Under the pieces are notes generated by a model, which was not told the origin of the DNA, did no database searches, and saw nothing but the letters and a program-made list of their open reading frames with translations. From the NCBI GenBank assembly GCA_963513935.1, contig OY740767.1, positions 82,510,060 through 82,574,059 of the forward strand: 64,000 bases of DNA, in the 5' to 3' direction. The stretch comes from Aphrophora alni (lineage: Eukaryota; Arthropoda; Insecta; Hemiptera; Aphrophoridae). Below, in pieces: positions 46,061 to 58,181 of this stretch. The position numbers were made by a program, and so were the translations under genes. Each line of letters starts with the position of its first letter. The stretch's first letter is position 1.

Positions 46061-47364
46061 AATAAAATATTTAACTAGTATACAACTAATTTGACTGATT
46101 TTTGAAGTAATTTACGTATTTTGATATGTATATGTCAGTTTTATCAGTTATAGTTATCCAAAAATTAACACAATATTACCATCTTTATCTAATAGTATTG
46201 ATTATAGTAATATACGAATTTGTAAATAGTCCGAAAATTAAATAGATATGAACTATTTCAAGTAACATGGAACATAAATTATCTCTCTTAAGTAATGATT
46301 ACACAGTAAATTAAGTTTCTTTGTATTGTATTGCAATACATTAATTTATTGCTGTTATTTAACATTTAAAAATGGAAATAATGGAAACTATTGTAATTGT
46401 TATTATCTCTTAGACATTTGAAAAGTAATTATAATTTGATACTAGTAATAGCCTATTAAGTTTTTAAATAAATTACTTAACGTCAATTTGTAACCTGGTG
46501 TAAGTTTTTGAATTTGTTTCAATCGTTACTAAAATGTTTGTTAGTTTATTGCTAATCATTTTTTAAAAAAGGGGGAAAAAATTGAAATGAAACATTCATG
46601 GCATGTAAAAAGATAAATGCATTAAGACTAAATTTAGTGTTATTTCTTGATATACTACGAGTAGTTTTCCATATTAGTTTTGATTAATGATGTAACCATA
46701 AACTCAAAATACGTTTGTAAATTACTGAGTCTATGGATGTAGGATTATCGTTTGTAACATAGCGTAGTTCCTCGTGGCATAGACTTGTTCATCACGGTTT
46801 ATGCTGATACAATTCCAAGTTCCAAAAGTATTTGGCTTTTTAATTTCAATTGTTCGAGAACCGTAGAACAATTCAATTACAGTACTTAAGAACTCATTTT
46901 ATATTATTTTCACTAAATATTTATTATAAATTTAGACTTAAATTTTAAATAATAAAACATAATAAAAATAACTTTAATTGCAAATTTACAATTTCTCAAG
47001 ATGTTGAAAGTGCAAACTACATACAAGAAACCTGAAAAGAACATACAATACAAAACCTTCAATTTTTCATATTACCAAAACAAATTATTATCAAAATGTA
47101 CTAAGATTATACTTGTACATAACTTTATACTGTAATTTTATTATATTTAAGGTATATTGATTAAAAACTAATATATCAATAAAGTATATATACTTCAATT
47201 CAATTCAGTATATTGGTTTTAATTAACATATTTGAAGGATGGTTATCAGGTAATTCTAATAGAAACGGTTTGATCAAACTGGAGAAGTGACTGGACAAAA
47301 CCTATTGGTCACCATTTACACACACGCATGTCACCTCTTTTCACACGCGCGCGCACACAAGTAG

Positions 47365-47366
<2 letters not shown>

Positions 47367-47408
<42 letters not shown>
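47367..47408. repeat. (AT)n microsatellite
   Basis: About 21 AT units, preceded by a short CACGCGCGCGCACAC tract. Confidence 0.9.
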
Positions 47409-47411
<3 letters not shown>

Positions 47412-47568
47412 ATTTAGCTGTATGAAAAAAGGAGAGAATATAGAAATAGAAAATGAAGTAATGTTTATTATTTATTGAAAAATTGAAATGAAATAATAAT
47501 AATAATAATAATTTAAAAAATCATCGATGTTTACGTTTTGGGCCATCTTGAGGTCAAATAACTACTCG

Positions 47569-48452
47569 GTGTGTTTCAAAATGACGTTACCAAACTTCAG
47601 GTGCGTATTCCCACATCAAAAATAATGAAAAATTTATATAAACATAAATGTTTAATTTTCTATCTAACCGCCATTTTTTGTTTTTATCAAAACAATTCAT
47701 ATTTAATGGTAAATGATATGGAGTTGAAATTTTACATGCTACTTATTGTTATAAATACACAGTTTGAGATGAATAATCAACCCATTTCTTTTACTCATTT
47801 CAAAATGGCCTTTATTTAATCTTTGTAACGTCAAATATCTCAAAAACCATTAATTACACAAAATATTTACAAAAACAAATTATTTTCCCTTTTTGAACAG
47901 TAAACAAAATGTGTTTTTTAAAAATTATTTCTGTAACTTAAAGGATAACTAAGTTATCGAAAAAAGCGGAAAGTATTTATTTTTGTAGTTGTCTACAGCG
48001 CCCAAGATTAGCCTAGAATCAAAATTATTGTTTGAATTCTGCAAAAATATTCCTGTAACTTGAAGGACAACTGAATTATCGACACAGCCAATAATAATTT
48101 GTATAACTATTTATTTTTTATCGTAAATATTTTGTAAAATTAACGTTGGTTTTTAGATATTTTACGATAAAGAGTTGAAATACTTGTCATTTTTAAATGA
48201 GTGAATTTTTAAATTAACGAAATCGGTAGATTATTTTTCCTAAATTGGGTTTTTAAATCAGTAAGTAGTATACAAAATTTTATTTCCATATAATTTACCG
48301 TTAAAAATACACCATTTTTTTCTAGTAAAAACACAAAATGACAGCTAGATAAAAATCTAAGCATTTTAGGAAATACCTTTATTTAAAATTTGTATTGGTT
48401 ACGATATGAGAAATAAGCTCCTGAAGTTTTGGAATGATTTTTGGAAACACTC
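47569..48452. mobile_element. Small non-autonomous inverted-repeat element
   Basis: 47569-47610 and the reverse complement of 48410-48452 align with indels: GTGTTTC...AAAA, then CC-AAACTTCAGG, GC and TATT. Ends of the form GTGTTTCAAAA near a TATACAG-like flank (48453 onward reads TGTATATC) are seen in many insect repeats. The inside has two similar segments (GTAACTTAAAGGATAACT and GTAACTTGAAGGACAACT, about 47935 and 48055) and no coding frame, so it would need a helper element. Confidence 0.45.
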
Positions 48453-49857
48453 TGTATATCTTACGAAATGTTTGTCTGTCAGTCGGTTAAGGGATGGCAA
48501 TTTTAGATCAATATTTTTACCAGGTGGTTTTATTGCGCGTAAATATTAGGCTATGGCTAAAATCAAAATTTTGGAATACACATCATAAATAAAATTTCTC
48601 TCTAACAATGTTCATCAAATTATAGACAAACATCTCGTGTTCGTCATCATCTCCGTAACAACTTTGTTTCAAGTGTTATCGCGGTGAAAAACAACACGTC
48701 CTTGTGGCTGTTATATACGCTATATATTCTCAAAACCGGTTGAACAGTTTTCGATAAATTTTGGTGACACATGAAGATAGATAACCCAAACCAGTGCGCC
48801 TAAATTGTAAGAAAAAGGAAATTGTGGTCTTGGAGTAATTGGTAAAAAACAAAAACACACTTTGATAGTCCTTATTAAAAACTCGATTTCAATTCATTAC
48901 AAGTAGATCTGCTTTAGTTGTGCCAGTGACTAATTGTCTCACTGTTTTGGTGGAGTTTTATTTTACCTGGTAAAAATCACACGTTTTCTAAAAACATAAC
49001 ATTTTCAATGACTCCACCCCTATAATCTATTGGTAAAGCTTTTTACAATGCAGAAGACTTTTAATTATTTATTGTTCTTGATATTTTATAAATTTTTTTA
49101 TTATTTCGAAATAAATTCTAAATTTAACAAGCGATGGATCAATAATGTTATTCAATCATATGTATGAGGTAGATGTTATTGAGTCCAACATATAGCAAAC
49201 ATTGAGACTTGGAATACGTGTTTTTCTCAACGCTTTTCCAATTACTCAACCACTACAGTATTATAGTACGAAACTACAATTACAATTTGGTGGCAAGAAG
49301 TATTACACTGTTATTTATAAAAAACTAGTCTAGGGATTCCGATTATCTCAAAGTTGTAAAAATAAACCAATTTTCTTTTATATGCGGTTTGTTAAATTAG
49401 TTCGGAACCGAAATACTCACATTTCATTGAAATATATCGACGAAACTAAAGTTGATTTTTTATAATTTAACGTTTAAAACGATAGTGTTTAGAATCCTTG
49501 CAGGTTAATATTAATAAATATTTCAAACACTTTCCCAGTCAGCTCAGAAACACGCAAACTTTTTTATATTTTTTGTGCGTTTAAGTAGATAAACAGTAGA
49601 CAATTTACATAAACCGGTATTTACTTCTTTTTTCCTTAACAAAACTTTTTCACTTGTCTCAATAATTTGGCACCAGTAATGTGTTTAAATAGAGATGACT
49701 CTTGTTTCTTTCGTGACATAAACTCATCCTAGGTGTAATATATTTAAAATCTAGTTTTTAATGATAGTTGTCAGAGTTAATTTCTGTGTTTACTATTATT
49801 ATTGAACAGTCATTTTTATTTGTTTGTGATGTACACTGTTTTTGGTTATTAATCTAC

Positions 49858-49862
<5 letters not shown>

Positions 49863-49890
<28 letters not shown>
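49863..49890. repeat. Poly(A) run of 28 bases
   Basis: Uninterrupted. No plus-strand retrocopy body was recognised to its left. Confidence 0.9.
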
Positions 49891-50924
49891 TGTAAGGAAA
49901 CCATTAGGCAACAATTTTATTTTTATAACAGCCCCATTATTACCCTAATTTTAGAATGGTTTGTTTAGACCGTAGTTAAGTATCTTCGAGCAAAATTTTA
50001 CTAAATTTATAATATATTTGCGCTTTTTGTTTATTTCAGGTGCCCCTAAATGTTTAGTTATTGTGACTATATTTTACGTGCAAAAAAAAGTCTTAGGTAG
50101 TAATGTTGAATGAATTGGGAATGAATTGTTGACCGTCTTTTCTGACGGTCGAAATCACTGCAGACGGACATCCATATTAATTTTTGGTCTCAGAGATAAA
50201 TGAAAAAAAGAATACACCAAATTTGGCGTAATTCGATCTTTTCGAACGGCATTCATGGTTTACTATCTTTTTTTTTTATCAAGAAATCTTGAGTAGGCTA
50301 AGTATTTGTCGGATTGAGAATAAAGATTGATATTTGCTCCTAATATTTATACTGAAATTTTGCTGTCCAACTTGAGTTTTCTGTCTCTACAAAAATTGAT
50401 TTAAAAAAATAAAATAATTTATTGTATTTCATTTAATATTTTGAAAGTAAGGAATAAATATAATACTGTTTTCGAATTTTATTTAAACTCAATTGAGGAA
50501 TATCAGGGGGTGGTATTAACACATAATAATAATATAACATAAAGGGAGAAATCTCTGTAATTTCATTTTTTTAAATATCGTGTGAAAATATACTGTAGTT
50601 TAGCTACTGCAAAGAAGAAGTAGTTTGATTACACTGCTTATTTGTAGGTGGAGAAGCATAACTGAACTATTTCAGGCGTCGATTGATCAGTGTAATTCAC
50701 TGCAAACCATCTGAGCCATTTTGTATAAACTCTTGTTCAATTTCCATACTTTCTACGCGGTGATTTTTTAGATCTTAATTTCCGTCTATATAAATAAACT
50801 TTGTTTTAAAATTGAAATGTATTTGGATGCCGACGAAATAAAGCTTTCATTAGGTACTGAAAATAAGTAACGTTTAGGCGTGACTTTTTACATAGTCTAA
50901 TCAAAATAATGTATTTGAAAAAAA

Positions 50925-50925
<1 letters not shown>

Positions 50926-50978
<53 letters not shown>
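50926..50978. repeat. (TA)n microsatellite
   Basis: About 26 TA units. Confidence 0.9.
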
Positions 50979-50982
<4 letters not shown>

Positions 50983-53900
50983 AAGCAAAGAAACATCGTC
51001 ACATGCAAACAATGTTAAGCATTAGAAACTACACAACATAAAAGGACTAAATTTAATATATATTATTTTTTTTATAATAGTTAAGGTCGATATCAATTTT
51101 AATATTGTATAAATAAGGTGAACGTTTATGTGTCATCAGAGCTACCAAAAGAGTCTTCCCTAGTTAGACTGTGTGCTCGAACCCTGTTAATTCGGATTTC
51201 TGCCGTGGAGTTTAAAACAGTATTTCAAATCAGCAGCCCGATTTCTCTATCATAACAGTTCTACTAGACAAGCCGTTTAAATATTAGTATCATAAAATTT
51301 ATTATTTCTGTTACAGAAGTGAAGAAATAAGTTGAAGACGAAATCCGTAAATTTAGAGGTAGCCTATATATAAAGCATATCGAAATATTGGGTAAAATGA
51401 TATAACAAACAAGAGTACAAAATAATGAAGAAAAAACTCGAAAAGAACGAAATTAAGGTTGAATTGTTTTTGTGTACCTTAATCAAAATCAGAATTTATT
51501 TACTTGAAGTAGCATATACAGTAGTATGTTTGCTTATTATTTAAGTATCTAATATCATTGTAGTAACATTGTTTCTTAATAAAGTAATAAATAAAAGTGT
51601 ATTTTTCATTAGGCCGTAAGTATTTTTAAAAGTCTATTTTGCCTTAGGTATTTTATTAAATATGAAATTGTAAAATTATATTTTTGTGAGCTTATAAATA
51701 TTTAGGGTTATGTGAATAACAGTTGTTATTCAAGCCTATAAATTGAGAGATCGGTGTTATAGAATGATAAAAACGGATTTTCAGAACAGAGTAAAAATAT
51801 ATTTTAATATTCATTTTTTTTATTTAGCAAATCCAAAGTATAAAGATCATGTTTAGTACCCTGAGTAAAATGGCATGGAACTCTTAGTCTTGTTATTGCA
51901 GAACAGAAAATACTATTCTAATAAAACGTACGATTATACGACATTCCTTTTAATCATTATATATTAATATTTGTAGTTAGTTTTTAAAGTCATATTGGAT
52001 GTTTTTTTGTAATTTCTAAATAGTTAATATGAGGAAAGTTGTATTTTTCAACACTATTTTCTTAATAAACTATTCAAAATAAAACATTTAGAGTATTTAT
52101 ATGATGGAAACAGATATTTAAAATTCTTTGTTAAATTGAATTGAAAAACATCATAGATCTACAAAAAATATTAACTAATTATATATTAAATTTACACAGT
52201 TCTAAATAAAGTTTTAGAGAAAAGCATTTATTTTATTATTATAACGTCGAACTTTATAAACCTACTTCATACTTCAAAAAGGACTAAAAGTATAAAAACA
52301 AACAAACATAAAAATAATAACAAAAATTCAAAACATGTAGGCTATAATACATTGTATTATATAAAATTAGTTGTTATAAAGTTTGAAGTTATTATTGACA
52401 TAACTAGTTATATGTTACTTATTATAGTTCTAGACATACATTTAAGTAAAAGAAATTTTTTAAATAAAATAAATAATAAATACAAACTGAACAAATTAAG
52501 CAATTTGTTAATTATATGATGTCAATATTATTATATAGTTATTTATATCTTGCCTATCCTAGGATTTAATACTTGGATTTATTTTTTGTTAATGAAAACA
52601 AATTGTCGCCCGTCATATTCAGTTGTTATAATTAATAGTATTAGTTAACATTTTAATCCCTATTAATTTTATTTGTTTGATGATGCAAGCTGTAGATATT
52701 GTGAATGAAAACTTAATGACATTGACAAATTTGAAAATTTATTTTGAGATATACTTATAACAAAAGTAGTCATGTCTGTCCTTTGTAAACTATAGTAAAG
52801 ATTTTATTTATTGTTTGTTTTTCCTTATTTTGATCATATCTCGAGGAATGTTAAATTTGATATTTGCTCACATTTCAAAATGTGGAGATAACTGTAATAA
52901 AACCAAAAATACATGTATATTTGTGAAAATTAATTAGAACAGTTTTGATCAAATTGGACTAAAATTTAGTCCGAACAAATAATCTTCCTAAAAATGACAT
53001 AACTGGTGGTCAACGGAAAAAAGGTGAACTATAGACTACCTTAAAAGGTTGAATATCTTAAAATTATGCGAAACGATTTTGATCAACCTTTAGTAAAATT
53101 TGAAATATTATCTAATTTAATAGGACAGACTGCGTATAAAAGAAATCCACGGTTCACCAATATTTGTAAAAAAAAAATAAATACTAAAAATTAAAAAATT
53201 TAAAAAATATCATTTCCGACTTCGTTCGAGTTCTTTTTTCTTTTTTTTAGTGGAAATCAAATCAGTTTATGTCCATAAATTTTGAATGTTTTCCATTTCA
53301 AAGCATGAGTAATTAATAATATGTGAAATAATATTAGTTTTTTAATAAAAAAAATCTTCTTGTCTTTTGAAAAGGGATAAAATAAGAGTATTATTTTTCA
53401 AAAAATGTATTGATTGTTTTTAGTGCGTTAATTTTAGAATCAGGCTGGCCATTGAACCCGGTTTTATTTTATTTATTTTGAATCAGTGTGAACATTTTGG
53501 TCAATTTTAGAAATAAAATCAAAATTTATTTAAGAGTGACATTTATGACACACACAAATGGTATGACATTTGTAAAGTTCAATTTATAATAAACAAATTG
53601 CTGATTTTAACCCTAAATAAAACTGAAGGTTAGACTCCCCCCCCCGATATTTTAGCAAATTTAATGGCTGGATTAAAAAAGTCAATTATTATTTTTAAGG
53701 CATACACTTTTTATGGTTGTAGCTTCAATAACAAATTTGAATTTTTGTTTAAATTTTGTAAATTTATAACTACTTTTTTTTTTAAATACATAATTCCTTT
53801 CTATTTATATAAGTAAATAAATATTTCATGGCTTAATTATGAAAAAGTAGAACATATAAATTCTTAAAATCTGTGATCACCATGTTTTCTTGACATAAAA

Positions 53901-54849
53901 TGTCAACTGATCGAAATTAAAAACGTACCACACATTGCCTTTTGTTTTGAATTTGAAGGAGTTAATTGCACTGAGAGAGCTAAATAGAGAGCAATCATTA
54001 ATAATATAATCTTTATCAGAAAATCTAAGGGTCGATGGTTAGGTTAGGTTACCAATGTGTTAGTGGTCGGGACACTCAAATAGCATTTTAAGAAAATATG
54101 TCGTCTTATATCTCATAGAAAACTCACTCAATACAGATTAACATGATCTTGCTTAGTTGGCCTGACTCTAAATGGGGATTTAAAATGATGCTATTAGCTA
54201 ATTATTATTCACTGTCAATTACAGATCAACTAATTTTCTACATTAATTTTCTCTTCTCTCTTGTGATCAAAATCATTTATAGTTGAAGTAACTATGGGAG
54301 TGCCTAGTTTTATTTTAAATTTATATCGGCTGCTATTTTAGACAAGTGAATGGTTTTGTCTGTTTTCTCTACTTGTTACTCTTTGTAAAAGGGTTAGCAT
54401 TCGATAAGAGTACACTTTTAAAACCCAATTTTAAGATTGGAAAAATTATCTTATTTTTCAAATCTTAGCAACATTTGTCCAATATTTTTTAAACAAATGT
54501 TGTTTTTATATTTACTCCTTCAAAATTTGGAAGGGATAATATACAATTTTATAGTGTTGGTGCTGTTAACTGTATAGAAACATAATTTGGTTTAAAGTAA
54601 AAATAACTTTTTTTTCTTGAATTTGAAAATATATATTTTTTACTTCTAAAAAAAATATACTTCCGAAATGTATATTGACAGAGAAATTTTAAAAAGTGAA
54701 AACCTACTTTCCAGCCAATTTTTTTTAAATGCCTTCAGTATATTTGTAAAATAGACAATAGTAATAATAGCATTGGGTGTTGTATATAGTTTAATTATTT
54801 ATAAATGATATTAATTAAAATTATAAAATAGCATCAAAAAGTTGCTTAT

Positions 54850-55350
54850 CATTGTCCTGGATATGGCAACTGAATACCTTTGCTAACAAGTCGCGTGTCG
54901 TATTTCATTTCGTCCGATGACTGATTACTGTTTTTAACTGCATCATCGAGCGTAAGCCTAGAAACCTAATGGCATCTTATCGTTACAAATGGAGTCCAGT
55001 TGAATCACTCTCCAACTAGAACCTGATCAGTATAGAAAATTTTTTCAGAGGAAGTAGCTGGGCAATAAAGGAGTAGAGCATCAGAGCAAGAAGCCAAGGT
55101 TTGCTCGGGCGTGGTCAACACAACATTCTTGGAGCATGTTGCAACTCAAGGCCTTTACCTTGAACATTCCGTGACCCGCGTAACTCTATCCACGTGGACT
55201 TGGAATCATTCCAGACAATCCACTCTCTGAGTTCTGTTATTGTACAGCCATTATTAAACTGGTCTGTTTCCGCTATGCGAAGGCTTGTTACAGTTTTGAA
55301 TAAATTACTGTTTCTTGCAAGTCGGAAACTAGTTTTATTCTACGTAACCT
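54850..55350. other. GC-richer anonymous block, possible solo LTR or old repeat
   Basis: Clearly richer in GC than its surroundings, with no coding frame. An AATAAATTACTG near 55299 followed by a short tail could be the R-U5 region of an LTR, but terminal TG/CA and a target duplication were not established. Confidence 0.25.
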
Positions 55351-55625
55351 TAATCTACTGACGTTGCACTGATATGGACTACACTAATTACGATTAATAT
55401 TCTTCCCAAATCAGAACTTTGAACCATTTGTTCTTCATTATACTTCCGATGTTCTCTTACACATTCTTTGAAAGAAATATAAGAGTAGTTGTACTTTTAA
55501 ACTATTAATTTAAAATTACTATATTTAAAAAATTTTATCTAAAAGAAAAGGATATATATTTTGTTTATTTTTGGGGAAAGAATAAATTATTAATAACGGA
55601 ACACAATAATTACTTACTTAAATAT

Positions 55626-55631
55626 TTTATT
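55626..55631 (-). terminator. Poly(A) signal of cuticular protein gene 2
   Basis: AATAAA on the minus strand, 72 bases after the stop codon ending at 55703. Confidence 0.6.
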
Positions 55632-55702
55632 ATAAAATATTTCAATAAATGACGAAAAGGGGTGGAGGATATCTACACTGGGAATAGGAATCACATTTTG
55701 AC

Positions 55703-56452
55703 TTAACTCTTGCTGAAAGTATAACTGAAGCCATCCGGCGACCTTTCCAGACTCAGTTTACCAGGAGGATAAAACCTGTGTGGAGCTGGGGTTGTAGTTC
55801 TGGCGTTCCATTGTTGCTGAGGTTGAGGTTGTGGGTTTGAGTTCCATTGTTGTTGGGGTTGTGGGTTTGAGTTCCATTGTTGTTGGGGTTGTGGGTTTGA
55901 ATTCCATTGTTGTTGGGGTTGTGGGTTTGAGTTCCATTGTTGTTGAGGTTGTGGATTAGGGTTATATTGTTGTTGGGGTTGAGGGTTTGAGTTCCATTGT
56001 TGTTGGGGTTGTGGGTTTGAGTTCCATTGTTGTCTTTGAGGTGGTGGATTGTTATACTGTTGATCATCATAATTGTTGTTATCTAATTGTTCCCAGTTAG
56101 TGTTAGGAGAGTTATACTGAGGAAGGGGTGTATATTGAGGTTGAGGAGCTACTGGAAGGGAAGGAGCGGGTCCTACGGGAAGATGATCTCCAGAAGCCTG
56201 AAAACCGTTCTTGCCAGCAGTGTAGGAGATTGTACGTCTCTGACCAGAAGGGTCAACGTAACTGTATGAGCCACGGCGGGTGCCATCTACATCAGATTCT
56301 TCCTTGAACTCGACGCCATCTTCTTGCTTGTAGGCTGCTCCGAATTTACCATCTCCAGTCAGGTATCTTGCGTCGCTTAAGATGGCTGCGTTCTTAGGAT
56401 CGTTTTGATACTGCTGAGCCACTGACAAGACCACTAGTGCCGAAAGCAAAAA
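55703..56452 (-). CDS. Cuticular protein gene 2, exon 2 (RR-1 CPR family)
   Basis: Exon 2 begins at 56452 after TTCTTCCCACAG. With exon 1 it gives the signal peptide MNRLFLLSALVVLSVA, cut before QQYQNDPKN. The 253-residue precursor has an extended Rebers-Riddiford RR-1 chitin-binding domain at about residues 38-100: GKFGAAYKQEDGVEFKEESD, GTRRGSYSYVDPSGQ, RTISYTAGKNGFQASGDHLP. After a Pro/Gln/Tyr linker come seven decapeptide units (QQQWNSNPQP type, one QQQYNPNPQP), then a short C-terminus ending FSKS. It resembles endocuticle structural glycoproteins of the soft-cuticle RR-1 group. The product is secreted and binds chitin. The Trp/Asn/Gln repeat is unusual and likely evolves in length. The gene is convergent with gene 1, about 10 kb away. 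Confidence 0.88.
   Translation of the reverse strand, partial: FLLSALVVLSVAQQYQNDPKNAAILSDARYLTGDGKFGAAYKQEDGVEFKEESDVDGTRRGSYSYVDPSGQRRTISYTAGKNGFQASGDHLPVGPAPSLPVAPQPQYTPLPQYNSPNTNWEQLDNNNYDDQQYNNPPPQRQQWNSNPQPQQQWNSNPQPQQQYNPNPQPQQQWNSNPQPQQQWNSNPQPQQQWNSNPQPQQQWNSNPQPQPQQQWNARTTTPAPHRFYPPGKLSLERSPDGFSYTFSKS
55805..56040. repeat. 30-bp coding minisatellite in gene 2
   Basis: Seven or so tandem 30-bp units (plus strand core GTTGTGGGTTTGAGTTCC) encode QQQWNSNPQP. Near-identical DNA between units points to recent unequal exchange. Confidence 0.85.
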
Positions 56453-58031
56453 CTGTGGGAAGAAATAAATTTATTAAATAATTTAATTACAAATAAATAG
56501 ATACCATGTTTTTGATAGTTGTTAAATATATATTTAAATTGAATTATGGTTTTCAATTATTCATAATACAGTTATATAAAGATTTCATGATATCAATGAA
56601 ATTATGTACAATAGAACATTTTTTAAATTCAAGAGCGTTATGCAAAATATTATTTTAATAATGTTAATAAAACGACTAAAGATCTGACGTATGACCTTAG
56701 CCAGTTCTTGTAAGGCACACATGTTGGAAGGACTAATCAGTATACGTCACAGTTTTTATTTAAAAAATATATTTTTTATTTAGGCATAAATCTTCTATTT
56801 TTTGTTTTATTTATGATTGCTTTGAGATATTACATGAAACTGGATATTGTACATTATTCGTGGATTGAATTAGGTTGTTTAGAATGAAATTATTTTTATA
56901 ATTTATTTATGTGTGCTTTTATACATAATACACTGCTAAAAAACTGGCCACAATTATTTCAAAGCGAATATGAAATATTTTTCAAATGTTAAAGACAATG
57001 TAATAATTAGTAAAGTTATATGAAAGCTAATATAATAAACTATACATTTGTAAATCTGTTACATTGGTGATATTACTTGTGCTAATTATTACGTAAATTA
57101 AAAAAAAATAAAAAATAGTGTTATTTAAATAAAATAGTTAACGGTTTTCTGTGTAATTACTTAATGATAAATTGTCTTAGATTTAATAACTGAAGAAAAA
57201 TAAAATTAATAGAAAAATAAATATATAAGTTCGTGCTATATTAACGGTAATGTATTTTATTTTATTTTTTTAAATTGAAAAATAAAAACAATTAAAAAAA
57301 AAACATATTTTTATTATATTTAGACAAATTGTATGTTATGTAACATATTTTTAGAAATGCTTTATTATTTAATAAAGCATTTCTAAAAATATGTTACATA
57401 ATTTTATAAAATTATTTTTTACTCAAATATATTATACATATATGTTCCCATATCCGTGTGTAGTGTATTTATGAAATGATTAAATAATATACAAACCTTA
57501 CAATATAGATTATAATATATTAAAAGAATTTACGAAGACTATATTTATAACTAATGTATTTTATATACAATTTTGATTTCTGGGAAATATTATATTTGGA
57601 ATGAATAACGAGTTTACAATTTCATAAATCATTTATAAAATGAAATATTATTAAGCTCGTAACACAATGAAAACTTTTGTTTCGAAAGATTTACGTATTG
57701 GTTTTTGTATCTGATTATAAAGATTAATTCTGTTTACAACAGTATGAGCTGAAATTAAAATCAATTTTTTAATTTTTAAAATAAGTTACCGTTGAACTTC
57801 TATAATATATTTAATTGAATTCATCTAAAATCCATAAGTGAATATTGATCAGTTTCAAAATACATAAGTTTTCATAAATTTACAAAACTGTAGTACAAAT
57901 CCATAAAAGTAAATAAATGTAGATTTTAATATTATTTTGTAGAACATTAAATTAAATTCGGAAATTTATTTTCAATATTAATTAATTATGTGTAATGCAT
58001 ATATAAAAACAAATATAAAACAATTACTTAC
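56453..58031 (-). other. Intron 1 of cuticular protein gene 2
   Basis: The intron runs from GTAAGTAATTG (58031) to TTCTTCCCACAG (56453), in phase 0, 1579 bases. It is AT-rich and holds the perfect hairpin at 57336-57401. No other feature was recognised. Confidence 0.75.
57336..57401. repeat. Perfect 32-bp inverted repeat with 2-base loop
   Basis: The arms 57336-57367 and 57370-57401 are exact reverse complements around TT. Inside an intron this would form a strong RNA hairpin or a DNA cruciform. The tiny loop argues against a normal microRNA precursor. Confidence 0.9.
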
Positions 58032-58043
58032 AAGCCTGTTCAT
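58032..58043 (-). CDS. Cuticular protein gene 2, exon 1 (MNRL)
   Basis: ATG AAC AGG CTT is followed directly by the consensus donor GTAAGT. The ATG context (CTCACCATGA) is good. Phase 0 joining to 56452 restores a complete signal peptide. The TATA box lies 79 bases upstream of the ATG. Confidence 0.8.
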
Positions 58044-58121
58044 GGTGAGCAGAGTAAAACTAAAATGAGAGTAGAGTAGGGGCGTACCCGCCTTGTGTAA
58101 AGTGTTCTAGTCGCCTTAGCC

Positions 58122-58129
58122 CTTATATA
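58122..58129 (-). promoter_or_regulatory. TATA box of cuticular protein gene 2
   Basis: TATATAAG on the minus strand. A start about 30 bases downstream (near 58098) would give a 5' UTR of about 55 bases. Confidence 0.7.
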
Positions 58130-58154
58130 CAGAGTCTTGGCTCTATCCCGGATC

Positions 58155-58181
58155 GCCTTGAGTCGGCAAGGCCAGCCTTGA
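58155..58181 (-). promoter_or_regulatory. Cluster of CAAGG sites (possible FTZ-F1 binding)
   Basis: Three CAAGG cores (58155-58161 and 58175-58181 as TCAAGGC on the minus strand, 58166-58174 as GCAAGGCCA on the plus strand) lie just upstream of the TATA box. Each differs by one base from the FTZ-F1 consensus YCAAGGYCR. FTZ-F1 is known to drive cuticle genes after ecdysone pulses; binding here is inference. Confidence 0.4.

Larger units (their letters stand above)
45660..47568. other. Intergenic AT-rich stretch with microsatellites
   Basis: It contains a TG-type microsatellite (46007-46060) and a TA microsatellite (47367-47408). No gene was recognised. Confidence 0.5.
48453..54849. other. Long AT-rich intergenic stretch
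   Basis: It contains a poly(A) run (49863-49890) and a TA microsatellite (50926-50978). A stretch around 48620-48830 (CTCAAAACCGGTTGAACAG and neighbours) has the look of an insect repeat tail. No gene was supported on either strand. Confidence 0.45.

Noticed and set aside
50806..51012. 68-codon frame on the minus strand
   Set aside because: It is again produced by a TA microsatellite.
55753..56070. Asn/Thr-rich frame overlapping the gene 2 minisatellite
   Set aside because: It is a shifted reading of the same strand's 30-bp repeat; the RR-1 frame is the real one.
57336..57401. MicroRNA precursor
   Set aside because: The pairing is perfect and the loop is only two bases, unlike animal precursors; it is kept only as an inverted repeat.
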